From a virus, in the IMG/VR virus record IMGVR_UViG_3300009157_000009, positions 1 through 38,600 of that record: a stretch of DNA of 38,600 nucleotides; one strand, written 5' to 3'. The position numbers were made by a program, and so were the translations under genes. Below are positions 1 to 7,800 of the stretch, piece by piece. The number at the start of each line of letters is the position of its first letter. Position 1 is the first letter of the stretch. The notes under the pieces are model-generated. The model saw only the letters and a program-made list of their open reading frames with translations. It made no database searches and was not told the DNA's origin.

Positions 1-37
1 GCAGCAACTCATGCGCATCGCCATCCAGCCGGCGTGA
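1..37 (+). CDS. Major capsid protein, last codons (partial)
   Basis: Codons starting at base 2 read the final residues QQLMRIAIQPA and then TGA at 35-37, the same as the end of the capsid gene at 37276-38514. It is the duplicated 3' end of that gene across the circular join and not a separate gene. Confidence 0.95.
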   Translation, partial: QQLMRIAIQPA

Positions 38-123
38 AAGGAGTCATGCTGTGGCGAACTTTCTCAAGAAGATGCTCAGGGCCTACGGACCCGACCGGGT
101 ACAGGCCTCTTGCCAGTTCACGA
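1..123. repeat. Terminal direct repeat, left copy (circular-genome overlap)
   Basis: The first 123 bases are identical to positions 38478-38600. The repeat runs from the last codons of the capsid gene into the next gene and holds no packaging-site-like feature. The simplest reading is an assembly overlap from a circular or circularly permuted molecule. A true short terminal repeat is possible but less likely. Confidence 0.95.
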
Positions 124-407
124 CGGCGGGCACGGGCCAGCCGAGCACGTTCAATCTGAACGGCGTCGTGAGCGTCGTGCGCAGCGGCGTGGGCCTGTAC
201 ACGCTGACGTTGCTCGACGCCGCGAAGGAGTACCACGTGAGCGTGAGCCGGCAGTCCACGGCTGCGCTCGCAGACAACCAGGCCGTCATTGGCACCATCA
301 ACCTCCAGGCCAAGACCATCATCATCACCGTCGCGTCAGCCGGCGCCGCGGCGGACACCACCGGCATCACGCTGTACGTCACCATCGGCGTCCGGGTGGG
401 CAACTAA
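51..407 (+). CDS. Small beta-rich head-region protein (putative decoration or head-completion)
   Basis: This 118-residue protein is encoded directly after the major capsid gene. It starts with GTG at 51, behind AAAGGAG at 37-43, which decides this start over the out-of-frame ATG at 46. Residues 18-118 alternate short polar loops with strands such as VVSVVRSGVGLYTLTLL and KTIIITVASAG, as expected of a beta-sandwich. It has no signal peptide or membrane segment. Its place and fold suggest a virion surface or head-completion protein, but no family was recognised. Its stop overlaps the next start (TAATG). Confidence 0.75.
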   Translation: MANFLKKMLRAYGPDRVQASCQFTTAGTGQPSTFNLNGVVSVVRSGVGLYTLTLLDAAKEYHVSVSRQSTAALADNQAVIGTINLQAKTIIITVASAGAAADTTGITLYVTIGVRVGN

Positions 408-592
408 TGGACGACGAGAAGCCGAAAGGCCTCGGCCTGCTCATCGGCCTGAAGCCGAAGGGTAAGGATGAGCCTGACGAGGACGACGACGAGGAGGACA
501 CGAGCGCAGCGCAAGCAGTGCTCGACGCCATCAAGGCAGACGACCCGAAGGCCCTGAAGGCCGCTCTCAAGCTCTGCTACGCGGAGGAATGA
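407..592 (+). CDS. Small acidic head-region protein
   Basis: This protein has 61 residues. Residues 1-18 are lysine- and glycine-rich. A strongly acidic stretch follows (about residues 21-31, mostly D and E), then a predicted amphipathic helix ending in DDPKALKAALKLCYAEE. Small proteins with an acidic linker and a DAIKA-D-KAL helix are common just after phage capsid genes. Their role is unsettled, perhaps in assembly or head completion. The start overlaps the previous stop by one base, and the next gene begins immediately after its stop behind a GGAGG inside this gene's 3' end. Confidence 0.75.
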   Translation: MDDEKPKGLGLLIGLKPKGKDEPDEDDDEEDTSAAQAVLDAIKADDPKALKAALKLCYAEE

Positions 593-1276
593 ATGCCCAC
601 CGTGCTCGTGTCGGCCATCCAGGAGCGCGTGCGGGTCCTTTGCGACCTGCCCGTGTACACCGCAGACACGCCCATCACGAGCGCGATGATCTTAGACTTG
701 GTCAAGGTGGCCACGGAGCTGCTCGCGGGCCTCGTGGGCGCGGCGGCGTCGGCGGAGCTGTATTTCGCCTCGTCCGCCACGCTCACGACGGCGCCGGGCA
801 TCGACACGGTGGCCCTGCCGGCCGGGTTCACGAGCCTGCTCCGCCTGTCCTGGCAGAAGAGCGCGACCCAGGACCTGCCCCTGGAGGTGGCAAGCGTCGA
901 CAACTTCGACGCCTGGCCGGGCACGTGGAGCGGCGTCACCCCGCGCTATCGGCTCCTCGGGGAGACCATCCAGCTATTCCCCACGCCGGACGCTGCGCAC
1001 ACGCTCAACATCTTCTACGCCACGGGCCTGTCGCCCACGTCTGCTGCCGACCAGCTCGTCTTACGCGCGGGCTGGGACCTGTGGATCGGGCTGCAAACCG
1101 CCATGCTGGTGCGGGCGCGCCAGCAGAAGGACCCGAGCGACCTGGGCGCGCTGCTGTCGAAGGTCGAAGGCGACCTGCGCGCGCAGGTCAAGCGGGACCG
1201 CTGGGGCGTCAGGCGCGTCCGGGACGTGCGGCCCGGGGGCGACCGCGGCTACCCGCGCAACGGCCGGTGGTGGTGA
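593..1276 (+). CDS. Head-tail adaptor / connector protein
   Basis: This 227-residue protein starts with ATG at 593 behind GGAGG at 583-587. The N-terminal half is helical (ITSAMILDLVKVATELLAGLV). It is followed by a beta-rich part with the pattern YRLLGETIQLFPTPDAAHTL and a C-terminal helix-rich, Arg-rich end. That layout is typical of phage adaptor proteins that sit between the portal and the tail nozzle (the place of T7 gp11 or P22 gp4). Its position between the capsid gene and the long nozzle gene supports this. The call rests on pattern and context, since no catalytic motif is expected. Confidence 0.75.
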   Translation: MPTVLVSAIQERVRVLCDLPVYTADTPITSAMILDLVKVATELLAGLVGAAASAELYFASSATLTTAPGIDTVALPAGFTSLLRLSWQKSATQDLPLEVASVDNFDAWPGTWSGVTPRYRLLGETIQLFPTPDAAHTLNIFYATGLSPTSAADQLVLRAGWDLWIGLQTAMLVRARQQKDPSDLGALLSKVEGDLRAQVKRDRWGVRRVRDVRPGGDRGYPRNGRWW

Positions 1277-1633
1277 ATGGCTGGCCTCCCGCCGTTCCCG
1301 TGGGCGACTACGGTTCGCCAAGTCCAGGAGCTCCTGGCCTTCGCCCAGAAGACGGCGGAGTTCCTGCGCGAGATCTCGAAGATCCAGATCCTGGACGGGC
1401 AATTCATCGATGCGAAGTTCGTCGCGAGCGACCACGTGAACGATCTCCGGCACACGCTCGGCCGCCCGTACAACGGCGCTTTCGTCGTCGCCAGCTCGAA
1501 CCCCGGCGGCACGCCCATGATCTCGGTCCTGCCCCCACGCGACTCGGCGAACGCGGGCATCGACCCGGCCAAGTTCATCGCGATCGGCGCAGACGTCGCA
1601 TGGACCGGCACCGCCACCCTGTGGGTGTTCTGA
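1277..1633 (+). CDS. Small podovirus tail-region protein with HxLGR motif
   Basis: This 118-residue protein starts with the ATG immediately after the previous stop. Residues about 43-65 contain the pattern DHVNDLRHTLGRPYNGAFVV and the protein ends in TATLWVF. Short proteins with an H-x-LGR-x-x-x-G motif and a final LWVF-like strand recur in phage tail regions, often beside the nozzle or fibre genes. Their exact role is not settled. It is probably a virion component, because both neighbours are. It ends by overlapping the next start (TGATG). Confidence 0.7.
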   Translation: MAGLPPFPWATTVRQVQELLAFAQKTAEFLREISKIQILDGQFIDAKFVASDHVNDLRHTLGRPYNGAFVVASSNPGGTPMISVLPPRDSANAGIDPAKFIAIGADVAWTGTATLWVF

Positions 1634-4600
1634 TGCCGAGTAAGGTGCAAGAGTTCGCCCAGTCGTTCACGCTGGATCTCGGCGTCGATAACACGGCGCA
1701 CCGCTCGGCCGTGCAGCCCTTCGGCCCGGCCGGAGCACTTGTCTCGAGCACGAACACGCGGCTGTCAAAGACGCGCGGGGTGCCCCGCAAGAGTCCGCGT
1801 GCCGCCGTCATGACCGACCCGGGCTCGCCGCACACGGGCTCGACCGCCGCGGGCGGCGTCATCCCATGCGGGCACATGTCCTCGAGTCTGGTCGTGCGCA
1901 ATCGCCGCTACGGCAGTCAGCGCATCGCGGGCACGAGCCTGATGCCGCTCGCCGCGCCGCTGACGGCACAGGCCCCGGGCGGGCTTCGCCAGTACTGGCC
2001 GGCGGACGTCACCCGCGCAGGCGTGGTGCCGAACCCGGGGCAGTACACCGCGCCGGCCATGGTCTCGCACAACGGCTTTCTCTGGTTTGCGTCCATCCGC
2101 TACGACTCTGGCTCGATCGGCGTGTTCGTGACAGCGCTTGGCCCAAACGGCGAGCTCGCCGCGATGCCCCTGTGCGTGGACTACGTGAGCGGCTCCATTG
2201 CGCAGCCGCCCTGGGTCGGGCTCACGGCGCACGGCGCGAATGGCGTCCGGCTCTGGTACAGGGACGGCGCGACCACGACGATCGCGCTCAGCACCCTGAC
2301 GATCGTGAGCGGCCTCGTGGTCGCTTCGACGCCCGTCGCGGTCTACACGCCGATTGCGGCGGGCCTTGCCACGCACGACGTGACCGGGCACGACGACACG
2401 ACCGCGTACCTCGTGACGCTCGGCGCAGCGCTCGCCACAGACCTCGCGCTGACCAAGGTCAACGTGGCCACGAACACGGTCGTGAACACCACCGTGGTCG
2501 CGGCGGCGGCAGCCACCACGTCGAAGGTCGCCGTGAAGTCGGCCGTCCTGAGCGTCGGGACGCGGATCGCGGTGGCGCACGTGGTCGCGGCTGGCACATG
2601 CACATGCCGCGTGTTTCAGGATACGGGCGTGCCCAGCACGGTGTACAGCCAGACCCTGGCCGGGACGCTCGGCGGCGAGCCGCTGGTGGGGTTCTACCGC
2701 CGGGGCGTGACTGAGCATCTGGTCATGGGCGTGTCCGACAGCACTGGCACGGTGACCACGGCTGACTTCGCGGCCACGGCGGGCACGTTCCTCGAGTTCC
2801 GCGACATTGCCGCGGGGGTACTCTCTAGCAGCCTGACACTGCCCTGGACGCGCGCGATTTCGCGGCTCATGACGTACAGCCCATCAAGCACCGAGCTGTA
2901 TCCCCTGTTCTGCGTGCAGACCTGCTGGGACAGCGACAACGGCGACCGCCCGACCACCCACGCATGGCTGAGTGACCCGGACGTGCGCGTGCTGCGGCTC
3001 GAGCCGGGCGCGAGCGCGACCTGTGTTGGGCGTTTCGGCGTCGACACGGCCGCGATCTACCCGCCTGACCCGGGCGGCGGCACCCTGAACGTCCTCTACA
3101 ACAGTCAGGTCGCGTGCATTGCGGGCGACAAGTTCGCGTTCGTGTACTTCGAGCGTCAGGTCGACCAGGACCTACCCACGGGCAGCTCCACCGTGCGCTA
3201 CGTCGAGATGGACTTCGCCTCGCGGCAGCCCCGCTTTGCGCTCGGCGCAGACGGCGTGGCCATCATCGCGGGCGCCATCCCGATGGAATGGGACGGTATT
3301 ACGTTTGCCGAGATCTGCGCGCCCGTGCGGCCCAAGGTCGCCGTGGCGATCACCGGCGGCGCGGGGCCCGTCATCGCTGCGGGCACCTACCTCGTGTCGG
3401 CGGTGCAGCAGTGGGTGGACGCAGCCGGCGTGCTCCACCGCTCGATGCCCGCGGAGGCGGTCAGTGTGACGGCTGCCGGCGCCGCTTGGATCGTGTACGT
3501 GAGCATCCCCGCGGCGCTTGTTCGCGACGGCCAGACGCACGACAAGCTCGAGACGCTGGTCTATATCAGCCAGGTGGGCGGGACGATCCTTTACCGTCAG
3601 TACGCTAACCCCACCTCCAGTACGGCCTACGTCGACACGTTCGGCAATATCGCGCTTTCGGTGGGCGACGCGGTGCACCCGCCGATCTACAGCACTGGCG
3701 ACCCGGCCGAAGAACTCATGGCCCAGCAGCCGCCCGCCTTCGCAGACGTGGAGGTGGTGAGCGATCGTGCCTGGGCTATCGAGGCCGAACGGCCGGGCCG
3801 CCTGTGGCACTCGAAGCCCAAGGCCGCGGGCATCGCCTATGAATGGAGTAGCGACCTGACGGTGGACCTGCCTCCACGCGCGGGCCGCGCGCTCGCCGTC
3901 GTGGACCTGAGCGGCAGCGTGGCTGCGCTATGCACGGGCGGCGTGTGGGCGGTCACGGGCCCAGGGCCTGACAACGCCTTGCTGAGCGGCAGCTTCAACC
4001 CGCCCGAGCAGGTGAGCGACATCGCCTGCACGGACCGGGGCAGCGTCGTCCGCACGCCGGCCGGGGTGCTTTTCATCTCGAACGGGCGCTTTGCCATGAT
4101 CGGGTCGGGCGGCGAGCGCGTGTTTGAGCAGGTCGACGCGGCCGCGCTCGGCGCGGTGTGCCCGGCGCTCCTGCGCGAGACGCACGAGGTGGTCTGGTTC
4201 AGCTCCTCGGGCGCGCACATGGTCTACAACTACCAAGTAGACCGCTGGACCTCATGGGCCAGCGACACGGTGCCCGCGCTCGCGTGCGCCGCGCGTGACC
4301 CGGTGAGCGGCTACGTGAACGTCGTGCGCGCGTCGGACGGCGCCGTGTGGCAGCTGGACCCGCGCCTTGCCTCGCTCACGGCGCAGCTCGCCTTCGAGAC
4401 GGGCGACATGGTGTTCGGCGGGCCCGAGGACGATAACGTCGTGAACGAAGTAGTCCTGCGCGCCCAGTCTTACGGGTCGCACGGCGTCACGGTCACGCTC
4501 ACGAACGACTACGGCCAGGGCGAAGGCTCGCCCTTTACGCGCGTGTACTCGGCGGCCGAGGTCGCTGCGTGCACGGTGGCGGGCCAGTACACGCTGTCTG

Positions 4601-4755
4601 TCAGCCCGGGGAGCATGTGCCTACGCGCGCTCAAGGTGGCGGTCGCAGAGACGGGCGCGGTGGGGGACGGCATGGGGCCGCTTGCGGTCACGGTCCAGGG
4701 CGCGCGCAACGGCGGCACCCTGCGGAGCGCAGTGCGCGCAGCGGGGAGGAAGTAA
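1633..4755 (+). CDS. Tail nozzle / stabilisation protein (tail tubular B-like)
   Basis: This is a 1,040-residue, almost all-beta protein and the largest product of the genome. It has repeated propeller-like strands, and near the C-terminal third the pattern GVLFISNGRFAMI, then VVWFSSSGAHMVYNYQVDRW and DGAVWQLD. This 'xYNYQxxxWT' theme marks beta-propeller nozzle proteins that plug the podovirus tail and hold packaged DNA (T7 gp12, P22 gp10 type). The start at 1633 overlaps the previous stop and gives MPSKVQEFAQSF. An upstream in-frame extension would read through the adaptor genes and is not used. It is about 200-250 residues longer than T7 gp12, the extra being a long N-terminal part. Confidence 0.8.
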   Translation: MPSKVQEFAQSFTLDLGVDNTAHRSAVQPFGPAGALVSSTNTRLSKTRGVPRKSPRAAVMTDPGSPHTGSTAAGGVIPCGHMSSSLVVRNRRYGSQRIAGTSLMPLAAPLTAQAPGGLRQYWPADVTRAGVVPNPGQYTAPAMVSHNGFLWFASIRYDSGSIGVFVTALGPNGELAAMPLCVDYVSGSIAQPPWVGLTAHGANGVRLWYRDGATTTIALSTLTIVSGLVVASTPVAVYTPIAAGLATHDVTGHDDTTAYLVTLGAALATDLALTKVNVATNTVVNTTVVAAAAATTSKVAVKSAVLSVGTRIAVAHVVAAGTCTCRVFQDTGVPSTVYSQTLAGTLGGEPLVGFYRRGVTEHLVMGVSDSTGTVTTADFAATAGTFLEFRDIAAGVLSSSLTLPWTRAISRLMTYSPSSTELYPLFCVQTCWDSDNGDRPTTHAWLSDPDVRVLRLEPGASATCVGRFGVDTAAIYPPDPGGGTLNVLYNSQVACIAGDKFAFVYFERQVDQDLPTGSSTVRYVEMDFASRQPRFALGADGVAIIAGAIPMEWDGITFAEICAPVRPKVAVAITGGAGPVIAAGTYLVSAVQQWVDAAGVLHRSMPAEAVSVTAAGAAWIVYVSIPAALVRDGQTHDKLETLVYISQVGGTILYRQYANPTSSTAYVDTFGNIALSVGDAVHPPIYSTGDPAEELMAQQPPAFADVEVVSDRAWAIEAERPGRLWHSKPKAAGIAYEWSSDLTVDLPPRAGRALAVVDLSGSVAALCTGGVWAVTGPGPDNALLSGSFNPPEQVSDIACTDRGSVVRTPAGVLFISNGRFAMIGSGGERVFEQVDAAALGAVCPALLRETHEVVWFSSSGAHMVYNYQVDRWTSWASDTVPALACAARDPVSGYVNVVRASDGAVWQLDPRLASLTAQLAFETGDMVFGGPEDDNVVNEVVLRAQSYGSHGVTVTLTNDYGQGEGSPFTRVYSAAEVAACTVAGQYTLSVSPGSMCLRALKVAVAETGAVGDGMGPLAVTVQGARNGGTLRSAVRAAGRK

Positions 4756-5717
4756 TGGCCTTTGGAGACAAGTTCAAGAACTTCTACGGCAAGATCGACC
4801 CCTTCGGCGGCCGTATGTTCGGCTTCGACAAGAAGGACCGCGAGAAGTTCAAGCCCGAGCAGCAGTACGCCGGAGGTTCGAAGGAAGCGTCCGAGCGCAT
4901 GCAGCAGCGCTACGAGCAGGGCGCCCAGGCGGGCGGCGAGACCATGCGCGCGGGCCTTGACCGCACGAACGCCGCGGCTGACAAGGCCAGCGAGGCGTAC
5001 GGGCGCATCGAGGGCAACGCGAAGCTCGAGCAGACCAAGGCGCAAGACCGCGCCGGGGAGGAGCGCGGCGCAGCGCTTGGCAGCGCCGGGCAGATGACGG
5101 GCGTCGCCGACACGGAGATGGGGCAAGACCGCCAGCGCATGCTGCAAATGGCGGACAATGCCTCGAAGGACTACCAGCGCACCGCAGACAGACAGCTGGC
5201 CTTGTCCCAGGACTCCACGCAGCGCCAGGCGCTTGCGCAGGGCTCGCGCGGCGGCGCGGGCGGCCTGCGTGCTGCCATGGCCGGGTCCCTGAACGCCAAC
5301 CAGCAGGCGGCCAGCCAGGCGCAGATCACGAACGCGCAAGAGCAGAACCAGCTCATGCAAACGAAGGCGGACATGTACGGGAAGGCGCACGACATCTCGA
5401 GCAACCGTGCGAGCGTGTACGGGAACGCCGCGGGTCTGTTCTCCCAGCGCGAGGACGCCGCGCGCAATCAGGGGCTCGCGCAGCAGGGCATCCAGGGCAA
5501 CGCTGTGGGCGGACGGTTCGGTGCGCAGTCAACCGCGGGCGGGCAAGAGACCGGCGCGGGCGTCGCGACGCGCGGGCAGTACCTGGGCGCAGAGACGGGC
5601 AAGACGAACGCCGAGCTGAACGCGGCGCGCGAGTACGAGCAGCAGCGCCAGCAAGACGAGAAGGCCAACTACACGCAAGAATGGTTCCCCCTGAAGCGCT
5701 TCAACGCGCCTGCCTGA
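4755..5717 (+). CDS. Putative internal virion protein, Gln/Ala-rich
   Basis: This 320-residue protein starts with ATG at 4755, overlapping the nozzle stop, with GGGGAGGA at 4743-4750. It is hydrophilic, rich in Q, A, G and charged residues and mostly helical (for example residues 40-150), with a glycine-rich turn near GSRGGAGGLRAAMAGSL. It has no signal or membrane segment. In podoviruses the genes between nozzle and fibre encode proteins ejected with the DNA, and composition and position fit that class. No family was recognised. Confidence 0.65.
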   Translation: MAFGDKFKNFYGKIDPFGGRMFGFDKKDREKFKPEQQYAGGSKEASERMQQRYEQGAQAGGETMRAGLDRTNAAADKASEAYGRIEGNAKLEQTKAQDRAGEERGAALGSAGQMTGVADTEMGQDRQRMLQMADNASKDYQRTADRQLALSQDSTQRQALAQGSRGGAGGLRAAMAGSLNANQQAASQAQITNAQEQNQLMQTKADMYGKAHDISSNRASVYGNAAGLFSQREDAARNQGLAQQGIQGNAVGGRFGAQSTAGGQETGAGVATRGQYLGAETGKTNAELNAAREYEQQRQQDEKANYTQEWFPLKRFNAPA

Positions 5718-5726
5718 GGTAAGGCC

Positions 5727-6155
5727 ATGGCGAACTACGGCGCATTCATCAAAGACAACCCCCAGATGATGGGGCAGGTCATGGGCATGTTCGGCGGCGG
5801 CGGCGGGCAGCAGCAGGGCACGCCCCCGCCCCAGGACGCGCAGCCGGGCATCGAGGGCGTGCGCCAGCAGCGGGACACGGGCGACAAGGGCTACGAGGGC
5901 ATCAAGAACGTGGTCAGCACGATTGCGAGCTTCTGGACGGGCGGCGCTGCGGGGCTTGCGAAGAACGCGGCGAGCACCGCGGCGAGCGGCCGTAGCGGAC
6001 CTGACGCTGCGCAGGGTGGAGGCGGCGCGAGTTCCGGCGGGAGCGGGGGCGGCTACGGCAGCCTGGACGCCGGTCCCAGCTACAGCCAGACGGCGCAGAA
6101 CGCGAACGGCCAGGACTGGATGAAAAAGTGGTCGGGAGGGTTCTCAGGTGGCTGA
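5727..6155 (+). CDS. Glycine-rich internal virion-type protein with shared N-terminal tag
   Basis: This protein has 142 residues. Its first 19 residues, MANYGAFIKDNPQMMGQVM, closely match the start of the next gene (MADYSELFRQNPQLFAQVM). The rest is low complexity: a GGGGGQQQ run near residue 24, an Ala-rich helix near 60-90 and a G/S-rich tail. It overlaps the next gene by 8 bases. Its function is unknown. It is probably an ejection or internal virion protein sharing a docking tag with its neighbour. Confidence 0.65.
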   Translation: MANYGAFIKDNPQMMGQVMGMFGGGGGQQQGTPPPQDAQPGIEGVRQQRDTGDKGYEGIKNVVSTIASFWTGGAAGLAKNAASTAASGRSGPDAAQGGGGASSGGSGGGYGSLDAGPSYSQTAQNANGQDWMKKWSGGFSGG

Positions 6156-7800
6156 CTACTCCGAACTATTCCGCCAGAACCCTCAGCTGTTCGCGCAGGT
6201 GATGGCTTCGCTGTCTGGTGCGGTCGACTCGAGCACGGGCGCCGAGCAGCAGCAGCCGGTGGAGCCGCCTCCGCCCGTCGAGGCGCCGCCGCCGGTCCAG
6301 CAGGCGCCGCCCGTCGAGCCGATGCCCATGCAGGCGCCCGCCCCTGCGCCGCCGCCCGCGCAGGCCCAGCCCGTCCAGCCACCGCCCGCGCCCGAGCCAC
6401 CCCCGGTGGAGCCACCGCCGCCCGTCGAAGAGGTCGCGCCCGCCCCCACGGGCCCGGTCGACATGCGCGTCGCGGCGGACGCCGAGCGGCCCACAGGCTC
6501 GCTTGGCCAGCAGCAGGGGCAGCTCCTGGACGAGGACGTGGCCGCCGCGAACGAGGCGGGCGACAGCTTCGCGCGCGAGGGCGACGCCAAGGCGCTTGCC
6601 GCAAGCGAGGCCGCCAAGATCTACGGCACGCAGGCGGGCGTGGCGGACAGGTACGCCCGGGCCGCCGAGACGAACTACGCCAACCATCAGGACCGCGCCG
6701 CGCGCATGCGTCAGATGGAGGACGAGGACTTCGCGCGCCTGCAGCAGGAGCCGCCGAAGCCTGGCCACCTGAAGAACATCTTCAATGTGATCACGGGAAT
6801 CATCGGCGCAGCGGCGGGCGGCGAGCAGGGCGCGGCGATCGGCATGCTTCGCCAGCACGTAAACCGCCAGGCCGAGGAGGACGCGCAGGAGCGTGCCGCG
6901 GCTGAGAGGCGCATCGAGGTGTCGGGTAAGATCCAGGACCGCATCTTGCGCGACTCCTCGAACGAGTTCGATGCGGCGGCGAAGTTGGTGGCGGGTCAGT
7001 GGATCGTGGCGTCACGGCAGCTCGAGCAGGTGGCGAACGAGTCGAACGTGCCCGCCTTCCGCGAGCAGGCGCTCAGGCTATCCATCCAGGCCAAGGAGCA
7101 GGCGCGCGGCCTTCTGAAGCACAACGTGGAGACGCAGGTGCAGCAGGCTGCCGCCGCGCAGGCGGCCGAGGCCAAGGCGCGGGCGGGGGCCATGCGCACG
7201 CAATGGGACAAGCTCACGCAGCGCGACCTTGAGCTGCTAGCGTCGCAGGGCCTCTTGCCCATCGACGTCGCCAAGAAGCTTGCGGAGACGCAGAAGGCGC
7301 AGCGTGAGGCGCCGGGCGACGCGGCCAAGAGCCCACGCGCTGTCCCGGGTCGCGATGTGACGGACCCGGCGGCGTTCGCTTCCGCGCGTGACGTGGACAT
7401 CGCGAAGTTCCGCGAGACCGACGCCAAGATGCGGGCCCTTGGTAAGACATTGGACAAGCTCGACCAGAGCCTTGCAAAACACGGCACGGAGGCGTTTGGG
7501 GAGGAGGCGGCCAACATGGACGCGCTCGCCGCGTCTGCGCTCGGCACCATCAAGGACGTGAAGACGCTCGGCACGCTGGACAGCGGCCTGCTCACCTTCG
7601 GCGAGAAGCTCCTGGGCGACCCCACGAGCTGGTACAAGTCCGGCAGCTCCGTCCGCACGCGCATCAAGGCATCGCGCGAAGCGCTGCAGGAGGAGGTGGA
7701 GGCCATGGCCGAGGGCATCGGGCTCAGCCGTAAGGCCGAGACCACGGTGGACGACCAGGCCGCAGCGTTCGGCGCCGTGCCGCTGGCGGGCTCCCCCTGA
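6148..7800 (+). CDS. Internal virion protein with proline-rich linker
   Basis: This 550-residue protein starts with GTG at 6148, chosen because it restores the N-terminal tag shared with the preceding protein. Residues 1-25 hold the tag. Residues about 30-105 are a proline-rich linker (repeated PPPV and EPPP). The rest is long helical, charged sequence (residues 120-430) with a hydrophobic GIIGAAAG patch near residue 215. Long helical proteins of this kind in podovirus genomes are internal core or ejection proteins. No enzymatic motif is visible. It overlaps the next start by one base. Confidence 0.65.
   Translation: MADYSELFRQNPQLFAQVMASLSGAVDSSTGAEQQQPVEPPPPVEAPPPVQQAPPVEPMPMQAPAPAPPPAQAQPVQPPPAPEPPPVEPPPPVEEVAPAPTGPVDMRVAADAERPTGSLGQQQGQLLDEDVAAANEAGDSFAREGDAKALAASEAAKIYGTQAGVADRYARAAETNYANHQDRAARMRQMEDEDFARLQQEPPKPGHLKNIFNVITGIIGAAAGGEQGAAIGMLRQHVNRQAEEDAQERAAAERRIEVSGKIQDRILRDSSNEFDAAAKLVAGQWIVASRQLEQVANESNVPAFREQALRLSIQAKEQARGLLKHNVETQVQQAAAAQAAEAKARAGAMRTQWDKLTQRDLELLASQGLLPIDVAKKLAETQKAQREAPGDAAKSPRAVPGRDVTDPAAFASARDVDIAKFRETDAKMRALGKTLDKLDQSLAKHGTEAFGEEAANMDALAASALGTIKDVKTLGTLDSGLLTFGEKLLGDPTSWYKSGSSVRTRIKASREALQEEVEAMAEGIGLSRKAETTVDDQAAAFGAVPLAGSP

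Noticed and set aside
589-1632. In-frame upstream extension of the nozzle gene
   Set aside because: It overlaps two well-supported genes completely and reads His/Arg/Gly-rich sequence; the coupled ATG at 1633 is the right start.
4509-5390. Long minus-strand frame under the first internal virion gene
   Set aside because: It is a shadow of the plus-strand genes: Leu/Arg/Ala-rich, no ribosome site, no coupling to neighbours. Long antisense frames are expected in DNA this rich in GC.
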